16,064 bases of DNA from DATKKM01 sp036741795 (lineage in GTDB: Bacteria; Chloroflexota; Dehalococcoidia; SM23-28-2; RBG-16-64-32), in NCBI GenBank assembly GCA_036741795.1, contig DAINRO010000054.1, positions 1 to 16,064 of the forward strand, read 5' to 3'. Below the pieces are notes generated by a model. The model did no database searches, was not told the origin of the DNA, and saw only the letters and a list, made by a program, of their open reading frames with translations. The position numbers and the translations under genes were made by a program. Positions 1 to 6,746 of this stretch are shown here, piece after piece; the stretch's first letter is position 1, and the number at the start of each line of letters is the position of its first letter.

Positions 1-591
1 CGCGAGCGGTCGATCGACGTCATCGCGGTGACGGACCACAACACCGTTCGCGGCGGGTTGGTGGTCCAGGAGCTGGCGGCACGGGACTGGCCGGAGGTTC
101 GGGTGATAGTTGGTGAGGAAGTGCGAACCCGTGATGGCGAAGTGCTGGGATTGTTCCTGACAGATGATGTGCCCAGAGATCTGAGTGCGCGTGAGACGAT
201 CGCGCGGATCAAGGCACAGGGCGGGGTTGCAGGGGCACCACATCCATTCGATGCGTTCCGGTCGGGGTTGGACGGATTCATGGACGAACTTGGCGGTGAG
301 CTGGATTTCGTCGAGGGGCTGAACGCGCGGATGGTGTTCCGCCGGCACAACACAGAGGCGCGCAAATTTGCGCGGGCGCGGGGATTGCCACTAACGGCGG
401 CGAGTGACGCACACTCGCCGCGGGAGATTGGGCGGGCGTACGTGCGAATGGCCGACTTCTCGACACCAGCAGAGTTTCTGGAGTCACTGCGGGGCGGGAA
501 TTTGTCGGGGAGACTGTCATCGCCCTTCATCCATTGGGTCAGCCGGTACGCGACGCTGCGGACGAAGACGGGGTGGAGGCCGCCAGAATGA
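1..591 (+). CDS. PHP-domain metal-dependent phosphoesterase (5' end missing)
   Basis: This is the C-terminal 196 residues of a PHP-family hydrolase. The frame is open from base 1, so the true start lies outside the window; the GTG at 28 falls inside the conserved VTDHNT metal-binding motif and is not a start. Visible family features are TDHN near the left edge, a GEEV strand, GVAGAPHPFD with a metal-ligand histidine, and the C-terminal ASDAHSPREIG segment, which carries further predicted metal ligands. PHP enzymes typically hydrolyse phosphoesters such as nucleotides or histidinol phosphate. The substrate here is not determined. The stop overlaps the ATG of the formyltransferase gene (ATGA, 588-591), implying translational coupling. 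The family call is firm; the specific role is unknown. Confidence 0.88.
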   Translation, partial: RERSIDVIAVTDHNTVRGGLVVQELAARDWPEVRVIVGEEVRTRDGEVLGLFLTDDVPRDLSARETIARIKAQGGVAGAPHPFDAFRSGLDGFMDELGGELDFVEGLNARMVFRRHNTEARKFARARGLPLTAASDAHSPREIGRAYVRMADFSTPAEFLESLRGGNLSGRLSSPFIHWVSRYATLRTKTGWRPPE

Positions 592-1388
592 CGCTGCGGC
601 TAGCCTGGTTCGCGACAGGTAGTGGAACAATGTCGCCGAAGTTGCTGGCCGCAGCATTGGATGCGATTGAGTCGGGGCGGCTGAATGCCGAGATCATAGT
701 GGTGTTCTGCAATAAAGAAGCCGGGGAGGACGAGGGGAGCGATGCGTTCTGCGCGAGGGTTGAGGCGGCGGGGTTGCCCCTTGTGAGGTTCTCGGACCAG
801 CGGTTCCGGCGGGAGAAGGGGGGCGAGGCGGCGAGAAAGGGGCGTCCCTTGCCGGAGTGGCGCCGGGAGTATGACCGCCAGGTGATGCGGTTGCTCGAAG
901 GGTACGACTTCGACATCGGGGTGCTGGCCGGTTACAAGCTGATCTTCTGCGAGGAGGCGGCGGAGAAGTGGGACCTGCTCAACCTGCATCCTGCCGCTCC
1001 GGGTGGGCCGGCCGGGGTGTGGCAGGACGTGATCTGGGAACTGATCGAGTCGGGTGCGGACACGGCCGGGGTGATGATGCACCTGGCAACGCCTGTGCTG
1101 GACGAAGGGCCGGTGGTGACGTACTGCACGTACGGGATCAGGGGGCCGGGCTTTGAAAACCTGTGGAGAGACGGGAAATCGGGAATCGGAAATCGGGACG
1201 AGGAATCGGCCTTGTTCCTGGCGATTCGGGCGGCGGGAGTGGCGCGGGAGGTGCCGCTCGTTGTGGAGACACTGCGGGCGCTGGCGGGCGGCCGGGTCCG
1301 TATCGATGGCAAGAAGGTGATGAACGCGGATGGCGAGGTGATTGATGGGTGCGACCTATCCACAGAGATCGAGGCCATCGTTGCCTAG
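588..1388 (+). CDS. purN: PurN-like phosphoribosylglycinamide formyltransferase
   Basis: This 266-residue protein has the formyltransferase fold. The residues matching the E. coli PurN catalytic Asn106, His108 and Asp144 are all present: N132 and H134 in LLNLHP, and D172 in VLDEGP. It would transfer a formyl group from 10-formyl-tetrahydrofolate to GAR in purine synthesis. The ATG at 588 was chosen because it overlaps the upstream stop and is followed by the first beta strand (LRLAWFATGSG); an in-frame GTG at 534 would add 18 unlikely residues. The N-terminal phosphate-binding loop reads GSGTMSPKLL rather than GNGSN, and the protein is longer than E. coli PurN (212 residues). A G/A-rich heptamer repeat encodes part of the insertion near residues 195-205. 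The nearby purD and purE support a purine role, but a related formyltransferase cannot be excluded. Confidence 0.78.
   Translation: MTLRLAWFATGSGTMSPKLLAAALDAIESGRLNAEIIVVFCNKEAGEDEGSDAFCARVEAAGLPLVRFSDQRFRREKGGEAARKGRPLPEWRREYDRQVMRLLEGYDFDIGVLAGYKLIFCEEAAEKWDLLNLHPAAPGGPAGVWQDVIWELIESGADTAGVMMHLATPVLDEGPVVTYCTYGIRGPGFENLWRDGKSGIGNRDEESALFLAIRAAGVAREVPLVVETLRALAGGRVRIDGKKVMNADGEVIDGCDLSTEIEAIVA
1173..1209 (+). repeat. Degenerate 7-8 bp tandem repeat inside the purN-like gene
   Basis: Units of the form GGGAAATC, GGGAATC and GGAAATC follow one another directly, with a diverged unit and then GGAATC. They stay in frame and encode a G/S/N/R-rich loop (residues 196-206) that ordinary PurN proteins lack. 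The array looks like a short microsatellite-type insertion tolerated in a surface loop. Confidence 0.6.
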
Positions 1389-1403
1389 CACACGAGTCCT
1401 GGA

Positions 1404-1412
1404 TGCTATAAT
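1404..1412 (+). promoter_or_regulatory. Extended -10 promoter for the small membrane protein
   Basis: TGCTATAAT is a perfect extended -10 (TGN plus TATAAT). The ATG at 1422 begins 10 bases after its last base, so a transcript starting about 7 bases downstream would be leaderless or nearly so. There is no Shine-Dalgarno sequence before this ATG. No convincing -35 is visible, which is acceptable for an extended -10 promoter. Confidence 0.6.
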
Positions 1413-1421
1413 TCGGGCCCT

Positions 1422-1697
1422 ATGAGCACAACACCCAACCGCCTTCTGCCAGTGAAACGTGAAGTTAGCCTACCTCCGGCGGTCTGGAAGCAAGCCGCTC
1501 CGGTCGTGATCCGCGGCGTGGCCCTCGTCGCGGTGGGAGTGATTGCGGAGATGATGCTCCGCTCGGCGACGAAGAAGGCCGTGTCCGTACCGTTCGGCGG
1601 CGCGAAGAAGAGTCGTGCCATCGCGCAGCCCGCTGCCCCGAAGACGATCTCTTACACCGAAACGATCGTTGTACAGCGGTCGATTACCCAACGATAA
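1422..1697 (+). CDS. Small single-helix membrane protein, function unknown
   Basis: I do not recognise a family. The 91-residue product has a polar basic N-terminus, one hydrophobic segment at about residues 26-47 (around VVIRGVALVAVGVIAEMML), and a basic, alanine-rich tail. That layout fits a single-pass membrane protein with both flanks positively charged. The ATG lies just after a near-perfect extended -10, with no ribosome-binding site, so translation is probably leaderless. It sits 33 bases after the formyltransferase and is followed by a strong hairpin, so it may be its own transcription unit inside the purine block. Its good promoter and open frame support a real gene. Confidence 0.6.
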   Translation: MSTTPNRLLPVKREVSLPPAVWKQAAPVVIRGVALVAVGVIAEMMLRSATKKAVSVPFGGAKKSRAIAQPAAPKTISYTETIVVQRSITQR

Positions 1698-1700
1698 TCC

Positions 1701-1722
1701 GGGCCAGACTGAAGTCTGGCCC
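1701..1722 (+). terminator. Perfect short hairpin between the small gene and purD
   Basis: GGGCCAGAC and GTCTGGCCC form a 9-bp perfect stem around a TGAA tetraloop. It lies 3 bases after the stop of the small membrane protein and about 23 bases before purD. No T-run follows, so it could be a weak terminator, a transcript-stabilising hairpin, or a copy of a dispersed palindromic (REP-like) element. Confidence 0.5.
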
Positions 1723-1745
1723 TGGGCGGTGAGGAACCCGTGCCC

Positions 1746-3029
1746 ATGAAAGTCCTCCTCGTCGGCTCCGGCGCGCGGGAGCATGCCATTGGTTGGAAAC
1801 TGCAGCAGTCTCCGAAGCCGACAGACCTCATCGTCGCGCCGGGGAACGCCGGGATGCGAACGCTGGGGGAGACCGTGGATATCGCCGCCTCGGACGTGGA
1901 TGGGATGGTGGCACTGGCGAAGGAGCGGCGGGTAGAGCTTGTGGTGGTGGGGCCGGAGGACCCTTTAGCGCGCGGTTTGGTAGACCGGTTGAGCGCGGAG
2001 GGGATTCCGGCGTTCGGGCCCACGCAGACGGCGGCGCAAATCGAATCGTCGAAGGCGTTCTCGAAGGACTTGATGCTGAGGCACGGTATTCCAACGGCCG
2101 ATGCGCGCACCTTCAGCAATCGGACGGATGCGCGGAATTACATCGAATCAATGGGAGAGCGGCCTGTCGTGGTGAAAGCGGATGGGCTGGCGGCGGGGAA
2201 AGGCGTCTTCATGTGCGATACGCGAGAGGGGGCGCTGGCGGCGATCGAGCAGATGATGGGGGAGGCGGCGATTTTCGGGAAATCGGGCGGAACGGTGGTG
2301 ATCGAGGAGAGGCTGTCAGGCCGAGAGGTTTCGGCGATGGCGTTTACCGACGGTCTGACCGTCGCGCCTCTGCCGTTCTCCTGCGACTACAAGCGTGTCC
2401 GCGACGGCGACGACGGACCGAACACCGGTGGCATGGGCGCATACAGCCCACCGCCCTGGCTGGACGAGACGCACGAAGTTTTCATCAACGAACGGATCAC
2501 GGAGGCGGCCGTGACAGCCATGCGGGAAGAGGGGACGCCATACCGCGGAGCGCTGTATCCCGGCTGCATGGTAACTGCGGAAGGCCCAAAGACAATCGAA
2601 TTCAACTGCCGGTTGGGGGATCCGGAAGCTCAGGTGCTCCTGCCCCGGCTGAAGTCCGACTTCCTTGAGATTTGCCTGGCGGTAGTGAATGGACGATTGA
2701 GCGAGGCGGAGATCGAGTGGTCGACAGATGCGGCGGTGGGAGTGGTGATGGCGTCGGGCGGATACCCGGGAGACTACTCGACTGGCTATCCAATCGCCGG
2801 TCTGGATACGCTGGAAGAGGATGTCCTGGTGTTTCACGCAGGGACAAAGGTTGAGGACGAGGGGCGGGTGGTGACGAACGGCGGGCGGGTGCTCACGGTG
2901 GTTGCGTCGGGTGCCTCTTTGGCAGAAGCGCGGGCGAAGGCATATCGGAACGTGCAGCGGATCCATTTCACGCAGGCGCAGTACCGCCGGGACATTGCGG
3001 CGCCATCCGAAAACGCGAGAGTAGAATGA
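1746..3029 (+). CDS. purD: Phosphoribosylamine-glycine ligase (GAR synthetase)
   Basis: The gene encodes a full-length PurD of 427 residues, which joins glycine to phosphoribosylamine using ATP in the second step of purine synthesis. In order it shows the N-terminal GSGAREHA loop, GPEDPLARGLVD, the ATP-grasp signature VKADGLAAGKGV (about residues 143-154), EERLSGREVSAMAF, the DGPNTGGMGAYSP loop, and EFNCRLGDPEAQVLLPRL with its metal-binding residues. The ATG at 1746 places MKVLLVGSG at the N-terminus as in homologues. A GTG at 1740 is closer to the GGTGAGG ribosome-binding site (1728-1734) and would add two residues. purE follows after 18 bases, so the two are very probably co-transcribed. 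Confidence 0.95.
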   Translation: MKVLLVGSGAREHAIGWKLQQSPKPTDLIVAPGNAGMRTLGETVDIAASDVDGMVALAKERRVELVVVGPEDPLARGLVDRLSAEGIPAFGPTQTAAQIESSKAFSKDLMLRHGIPTADARTFSNRTDARNYIESMGERPVVVKADGLAAGKGVFMCDTREGALAAIEQMMGEAAIFGKSGGTVVIEERLSGREVSAMAFTDGLTVAPLPFSCDYKRVRDGDDGPNTGGMGAYSPPPWLDETHEVFINERITEAAVTAMREEGTPYRGALYPGCMVTAEGPKTIEFNCRLGDPEAQVLLPRLKSDFLEICLAVVNGRLSEAEIEWSTDAAVGVVMASGGYPGDYSTGYPIAGLDTLEEDVLVFHAGTKVEDEGRVVTNGGRVLTVVASGASLAEARAKAYRNVQRIHFTQAQYRRDIAAPSENARVE

Positions 3030-3047
3030 CGGCAAGAGGAGGGTGAT

Positions 3048-3509
3048 TTGCCAAGGGTAGCCATCATCACAGGATCCAAATCGGATGTGCCCACGCTGGA
3101 GCCGGGGCAAGAGTTGCTGACGACGCTGGGGATCGAGAGCGATATCCAGGTGATGTCTGCCCACCGCTCTCCGCAGCGGGTGACCGAGTTCGCCACTTCG
3201 GCCGAGGCGCACGGGATCGAGGTCATCATCGCAGCGGCGGGGATGGCAGCACACTTGCCGGGGGTTGTGGCGGCGCAGACGAGGTTGCCGGTGATCGGGG
3301 TACCGATCGCGCAGGCGGGTGGAAGCGGAATCTCGGGGTTGGACGCGCTGCTTTCGATCGTGCAAATGCCTCCGGGGATCCCGGTAGCGTGCATGGCGGT
3401 CAACGGGGCGAAGAACGCGGCGCTATACGCGGCGGCGATCCTTGCGCTGAAGCACGATTCCGTGCGGCTCGCTCTCGAAGCATTCCGCGAAGAGCAGTCC
3501 CAGGCATGA
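3048..3509 (+). CDS. purE: 5-(carboxyamino)imidazole ribonucleotide mutase (PurE)
   Basis: This 153-residue protein is a class I PurE, the mutase converting N5-CAIR to CAIR in purine synthesis. Visible signatures are GSKSD near the N-terminus, SAHRSP, AGMAAHLPGVVAAQT, LPVIGVP, GLDALLSIVQMP and a C-terminal KNAALYAAAIL helix. The start is TTG, chosen because it gives the family N-terminus (PRVAIITGSKSD) and lies 5 bases after the strong ribosome-binding site GGAGG (3038-3042). No purK partner is present in the window. The stop overlaps the ATG of the next gene (ATGA, 3506-3509), which suggests translational coupling. Confidence 0.94.
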   Translation: MPRVAIITGSKSDVPTLEPGQELLTTLGIESDIQVMSAHRSPQRVTEFATSAEAHGIEVIIAAAGMAAHLPGVVAAQTRLPVIGVPIAQAGGSGISGLDALLSIVQMPPGIPVACMAVNGAKNAALYAAAILALKHDSVRLALEAFREEQSQA

Positions 3510-3916
3510 TTAGCGACGAACAGGCGGCCTTCCTCGCCGAAGCGAACGTCGCCATCCTCAGCACCGTCGACGGCAAGGGACGGCCGCACGCGGCGCCGGT
3601 ATGGTACCTGTTCGCGGACGGTGAGATCATCGTCAGCACCGGGCGTGGTTCGCAGAAGCACCGGAACGTAGAGCGGAACCCGGATGTGGCCTTGACCGTG
3701 GATCGGCGGGCGCTCCCTTACTTCGCAGTAAGCGTGTTCGGAGCGGCCGAGATAGGCCCGCGACTGTCGGAGGAGCAGAGATTACAGCTGGCAGCCCACT
3801 ACATCGGCGACGACCTTGCGCGCCGCTACATCGAGACGACCAAGGAAGAGGACTCTATCACGCTGCGGATCAAACCGCGGAAGGTGGTCGAATACAACGG
3901 CCGTGCCGGCCGTTAG
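3506..3916 (+). CDS. PPOX-class (pyridoxamine oxidase-like) flavin/F420 oxidoreductase
   Basis: This 136-residue protein has the split-beta-barrel fold of the PNPOx-like family. It resembles small F420-dependent PPOX-class oxidoreductases: FLAEANVAILSTVDGKGRPHAAPVW is followed by a STGRGSQKHRNVERNPDVALTV segment and a C-terminal ITLRIKPRKVVEY strand. Such proteins bind flavin or F420 and reduce varied substrates; the substrate here cannot be told. The ATG at 3506 overlaps the purE stop and begins the conserved region, and longer in-frame starts only run through purE. The linkage to purE is positional and may reflect co-expression rather than a role in purine synthesis. A haem-binding or simple flavin-binding homologue is possible. 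Confidence 0.8.
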   Translation: MISDEQAAFLAEANVAILSTVDGKGRPHAAPVWYLFADGEIIVSTGRGSQKHRNVERNPDVALTVDRRALPYFAVSVFGAAEIGPRLSEEQRLQLAAHYIGDDLARRYIETTKEEDSITLRIKPRKVVEYNGRAGR

Positions 3917-3928
3917 CTGGCAATTACC

Positions 3929-4024
3929 CTAGATCGTCGCGCCGATCGCTACCACAAGCACAACGAGGCCGCCGACTATTGCCAGCGCGGCGATGTTGAT
4001 GATCAGGCTTGCGAGGTTCTCCAT
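3929..4024 (-). CDS. 31-residue single-pass membrane microprotein
   Basis: This short gene encodes M-E-N-L then an almost continuous hydrophobic helix (LIINIAALAIVGGLVVLVV) and ends A-I-G-A-T-I. Its ATG begins on the base after the TGA of the DUF3054 gene (TGAATGG), so ribosomes could pass directly from one to the other. It completes a three-gene minus-strand run with the acyl-CoA dehydrogenase and DUF3054. I know of no family. A frame of this length can be chance, but the uninterrupted transmembrane character and exact abutment argue for a real gene. Its stop lies 12 bases from that of the convergent PPOX gene. Confidence 0.6.
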   Translation of the reverse strand: MENLASLIINIAALAIVGGLVVLVVAIGATI

Positions 4025-4420
4025 TCAGGCTCCTTCACGTGCCGGTGTGTGTCTGCCGCCGACGATCCGATGGTACGCCAGCCGCCAATCTGCGAGGAAC
4101 AGGCCATAGCCAGCGATGCCGATGACGAAGAAGGCGGTGATCAACTCCCGGTCGAAGATGACAGCGCGGTTGATCATGGCGATGATGCCGGCGATTAGCC
4201 AGGCGGCGAGGAAACGTGCGGGGTCGAAGTTGCCCGCCCGCGCTTCGCTTCCAAACATGCCGGCGATGCCACCGATGACGAGCCAGGCGACGACGAACGG
4301 CACAACGGAGCGGGCCACAATCTCGGTGCTCACTGCTTCTTCGTGGCTGGCAAGGCCGATGAGGCCGAACGCCACGAGAGCTGCGATATCGCCGGCAACC
4401 AGCAACCATGGCGATGTCAC
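4025..4420 (-). CDS. DUF3054 family membrane protein
   Basis: This 131-residue integral membrane protein has about four hydrophobic segments: near residues 5-24, 38-56, 67-86 and 92-110. The length and layout match DUF3054: an opening acidic GD in the first helix, FGLIGLASHEE, a central PFVVAWLVIGG helix, a FLAAWLIAGIIA helix, and a final FFVIGIAGYGLFLADWR segment. The family has no established function. The start is GTG, separated by one base from the TAA of the acyl-CoA dehydrogenase, so it is almost certainly co-translated with it. A 31-residue membrane microprotein follows immediately. Whether the membrane proteins have anything to do with fatty-acyl metabolism is unknown. Confidence 0.85.
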   Translation of the reverse strand: MTSPWLLVAGDIAALVAFGLIGLASHEEAVSTEIVARSVVPFVVAWLVIGGIAGMFGSEARAGNFDPARFLAAWLIAGIIAMINRAVIFDRELITAFFVIGIAGYGLFLADWRLAYHRIVGGRHTPAREGA

Positions 4421-4421
4421 G

Positions 4422-6125
4422 TTATGTCGCCTGACCTGCTAGCAACTGGCGGGCGATGACCTTCAGCTCGAGGATTGGCTTGACCCCCTCGAAGATCGGC
4501 AGCACCAGGGCATCGACCGTGAAGCGAGCGATGGGGTCTTCTTCGGAGTAGCCCCAACCGCCGTGGAGGAGCATGCCCTCCTGGCTGACCCAAATCGCGA
4601 CGTCGGAGGCGAAGAGCTTGCACATGGCGGCCTTGAGGGTGCCGGATCCCGGCCGGGTCCGGAGCTCGGCCGAAGAGCGCTCGCTCTCGTCGCACTCCAT
4701 CTCGCGGGCCGCAGCGTAGGTGAGGTGCCTGCCCGCCGCGGTGTAGGCCGCCATCCGCCCAATCTTGTACTGCGTGAGCTGGTAGTCAGCGAGAGGCTTG
4801 CCAAACTGCTTCCGGTCGGAGGAGTAGTTGCAGGCCTTCTCGATCGAGGCCTGGCTGACGCCGGTCGCCCTGGCGCCGGTCTGGAGGCGGCCCGCCTCGA
4901 AGCCGCCCATCTGCATGTAGAATCCGCGGCCGAGACCGGCCTCGCCGCCCACGAGGTTCTCATCCGGAACGAAATAACGGTCGATGGCGAGTGTGAATGA
5001 ATGCATGCCGCGGTAGCCCGGCGTGGGATTCGCTGTCCCCTGGATGACGCCGCCCTCGGGCTGTGTGTGCTCGAAGTGGTGCCCCTCGTAAACATCCTTG
5101 GGCACTATGAAGAGGGTAAGGCCGCGGTTGCCTTCCGCCATCTCGCCTGTCCGGGCGAGGAGCGCGAGGATATTGGCGCGGCCCGCGAAGGTTGACCACG
5201 CCTTTGGGCCCTCGATGAACCAGCCTGACTTCCCGTCGTGCTCGCCGCGGGTCGCCTTACAGGCGAGCGAACCGACGTCCGAGCCGACGTCCGGCTCGGT
5301 CACGGCTACGCCGACAAGCAACTCGCCGGAGGCGATGCGCGGTAGCCAGGTCTGACGCTGCTCCTCGGTACCACCGGAAAGCAGTGCGCGTGTCAGGATC
5401 TCTGATCGCGTAATAAGAGAACCGGCGACCAGCGAGACAGTGGACAGTTCCTCCGTCAGCACGCACATCGTCTGGTAGCCCATCTGCGTCCCGCCATAGG
5501 TCTCCGGGATGGACGAGCCGAAGAGGCCGATACCCGCCATCTTCTGGATCAGATCCTCGGGAACGAGGAAGTCCTCGCGGTGCATGTCCTGGGCGATGGG
5601 CGCGACCTCGGAGCGGGCGAAGTCACGCGCGTGGTCGCGGGTCATGTTGGCAATCTCGTCGTCGAGGATTGCGGTGAAGGCGCCGCGTGCGTCGATGACG
5701 CGCCGGCCGATTTCGCGGAGGAACGCTTCGGAGGTGCCGTTGCGGATAAGGTCCCGGACATCGTCGGTCAGGATTGAGTCCGCGATTGACGCATCGATGT
5801 TGAAGGTCTCGGGATCGGCTTCGATCGCGTTGCGTGCTTTGTGCAGGGCCTCGGCGGCGAAGGCGAAAGCCTCGTCTTCAGTCAGGTCGTCGGGCGCGCC
5901 GCGTGAGGCCTGGGCCTCAGCGTAGGCTACGAGTTCGGACGCCGCCGTGGCGTCCGTGGCGAGAAGGGCGACGCGTTCGGCGTGGACCTGGTGGTCGTCG
6001 ATGGTGCGACCGCCTTCGGTGAGGCGTGACGCAGCCTCGACTGCACTCTTCGAGACGCTGGCGAGGATGTCTGTGAGTTGGCGCGCCGAACCGAGGCGCT
6101 GGCTCTGAGCTTTTTCGGTGGTCAT
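4422..6125 (-). CDS. N-terminally extended acyl-CoA dehydrogenase, methylsuccinyl-CoA dehydrogenase-like
   Basis: This 567-residue FAD enzyme is much longer than the usual 380-400-residue acyl-CoA dehydrogenase because of a helical extension of about 160 residues. That is the architecture of (2S)-methylsuccinyl-CoA dehydrogenase of the ethylmalonyl-CoA pathway. The catalytic core starts near MTRDHARDFARSEVAPIA (residue 161), with SIPETYGGTQMGY, VAVTEPDVGSDVGSLACKA (FAD/substrate binding), a GYRGM motif, and DRKQFGKPLADYQ. The predicted catalytic base is Glu546 in PIFEG. The ATG at 6125 follows GGAGG by 6 bases, whereas a longer in-frame start would overlap the divergent acetyltransferase. The dehydrogenase family is certain; the substrate is a guess from architecture and recalled sequence similarity. 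Electron-transfer flavoprotein would be the expected acceptor. Confidence 0.88.
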   Translation of the reverse strand: MTTEKAQSQRLGSARQLTDILASVSKSAVEAASRLTEGGRTIDDHQVHAERVALLATDATAASELVAYAEAQASRGAPDDLTEDEAFAFAAEALHKARNAIEADPETFNIDASIADSILTDDVRDLIRNGTSEAFLREIGRRVIDARGAFTAILDDEIANMTRDHARDFARSEVAPIAQDMHREDFLVPEDLIQKMAGIGLFGSSIPETYGGTQMGYQTMCVLTEELSTVSLVAGSLITRSEILTRALLSGGTEEQRQTWLPRIASGELLVGVAVTEPDVGSDVGSLACKATRGEHDGKSGWFIEGPKAWSTFAGRANILALLARTGEMAEGNRGLTLFIVPKDVYEGHHFEHTQPEGGVIQGTANPTPGYRGMHSFTLAIDRYFVPDENLVGGEAGLGRGFYMQMGGFEAGRLQTGARATGVSQASIEKACNYSSDRKQFGKPLADYQLTQYKIGRMAAYTAAGRHLTYAAAREMECDESERSSAELRTRPGSGTLKAAMCKLFASDVAIWVSQEGMLLHGGWGYSEEDPIARFTVDALVLPIFEGVKPILELKVIARQLLAGQAT

Positions 6126-6198
6126 GGGGTTCCTCCGTGTTCGAGGCAAGGATACCGGACGTGTGTACGAGGGGCTAGGCGATGGACTCGCGTATTCT

Positions 6199-6207
6199 TG
6201 CTGTAAT
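6199..6207 (+). promoter_or_regulatory. Possible extended -10 promoter of the acetyltransferase gene
   Basis: TGCTGTAAT (TGN plus TGTAAT) resembles the element at 1404 and would give a leader of about 17 bases before ATG 6231. A second -10-like hexamer, TACACT (6218-6223), would give a leaderless message. There is no clear Shine-Dalgarno sequence, so the second may be the one used. Confidence 0.35.
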
Positions 6208-6230
6208 GTCGAGCCATTACACTCGGAAGT

Positions 6231-6746
6231 ATGCCCTTTGAGACAACGCTCCGAGCCGCCACGCTCAACGACCGGCCGCGGCTCACGGACATCTACAACT
6301 ACTACGTGATCGAGACGCCGACGACGTTTGACACGACGCCGTTCTCGGTCTATCAAAGGCAGGCCTGGTTCGACAAATATCGCGCATCCGGACGGCACCG
6401 GCTGATCGTTGCGGAGTGCGACGGTACTGTGGCGGGGTACACAGCGAGCAGCCCCTTTAGCGACCGGGCAGCGTACGACACCACCGTGGAAACGACTATC
6501 CTGTGCGCTCCAGAGTTCGTTGGCCGGGGCATTGGGCAGCTGCTCTACGCCAGGCTATTCGAGGAACTTGCGACAGAGGACGTACACTCCGCGATCGCGC
6601 GGGTGACGTTGCCCAATCGCGGGTCTCACGATATTCACCTCCAATTCGGTTTCCGAGAGATAGGGGTGATGAGGGAGGCCGGGCGGAAGTTCGGGCAGTA
6701 CTGGGACGTTGGCTTGTACCAGAAGATGCTGCACGGAGGGAGTTAG
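6231..6746 (+). CDS. GNAT-family N-acetyltransferase (phosphinothricin/methionine-sulfoximine acetyltransferase type)
   Basis: This 171-residue GNAT protein matches the Pat/Bar/MnaT group. It has an early DIYNYYVIETPTTFDT segment, VAGYTASSPFSDRAAYDTTVE, the acetyl-CoA pyrophosphate loop VGRGIGQLL (residues 97-105), and a C-terminal FGFREIGVMREAGRKFGQYWDV region. Relatives acetylate phosphinothricin, methionine sulfoximine or related amino-acid amines, usually as detoxification; the natural substrate here is unknown. The ATG at 6231 opens the conserved first strand. The gene diverges from the acyl-CoA dehydrogenase. It ends convergently with the SRPBCC gene, the two 3' ends overlapping by 4 bases, which leaves no room for a terminator between them. 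Confidence 0.88.
   Translation: MPFETTLRAATLNDRPRLTDIYNYYVIETPTTFDTTPFSVYQRQAWFDKYRASGRHRLIVAECDGTVAGYTASSPFSDRAAYDTTVETTILCAPEFVGRGIGQLLYARLFEELATEDVHSAIARVTLPNRGSHDIHLQFGFREIGVMREAGRKFGQYWDVGLYQKMLHGGS

Noticed and set aside
1793..2668. 291-codon plus-strand frame inside purD
   Set aside because: It is an alternate frame of purD with Gly/Arg-rich composition and no recognisable domain.
2316..3365. Long minus-strand open frame of 349 codons across purD and purE
   Set aside because: It is antisense to two firmly recognised enzymes, is rich in Arg/His/Pro from GC-rich codon reversal, and shows no family motif.
3389..3505. Upstream extension of the PPOX-class gene within purE
   Set aside because: The added residues are an out-of-frame reading of purE. 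ATG 3506 overlaps the purE stop and starts the conserved domain.
2834..3661. 275-codon minus-strand frame opposite purD, purE and the PPOX gene
   Set aside because: It spans the junctions of three real genes and is Ser/Thr/Ala/Pro-rich without motifs, so it is a shadow.
6126..6398. Longer N-terminus for the acyl-CoA dehydrogenase reaching 6398
   Set aside because: It would overlap the divergent acetyltransferase gene and is low-complexity Arg/Pro/Ser. The ATG at 6125 has GGAGG at proper spacing.
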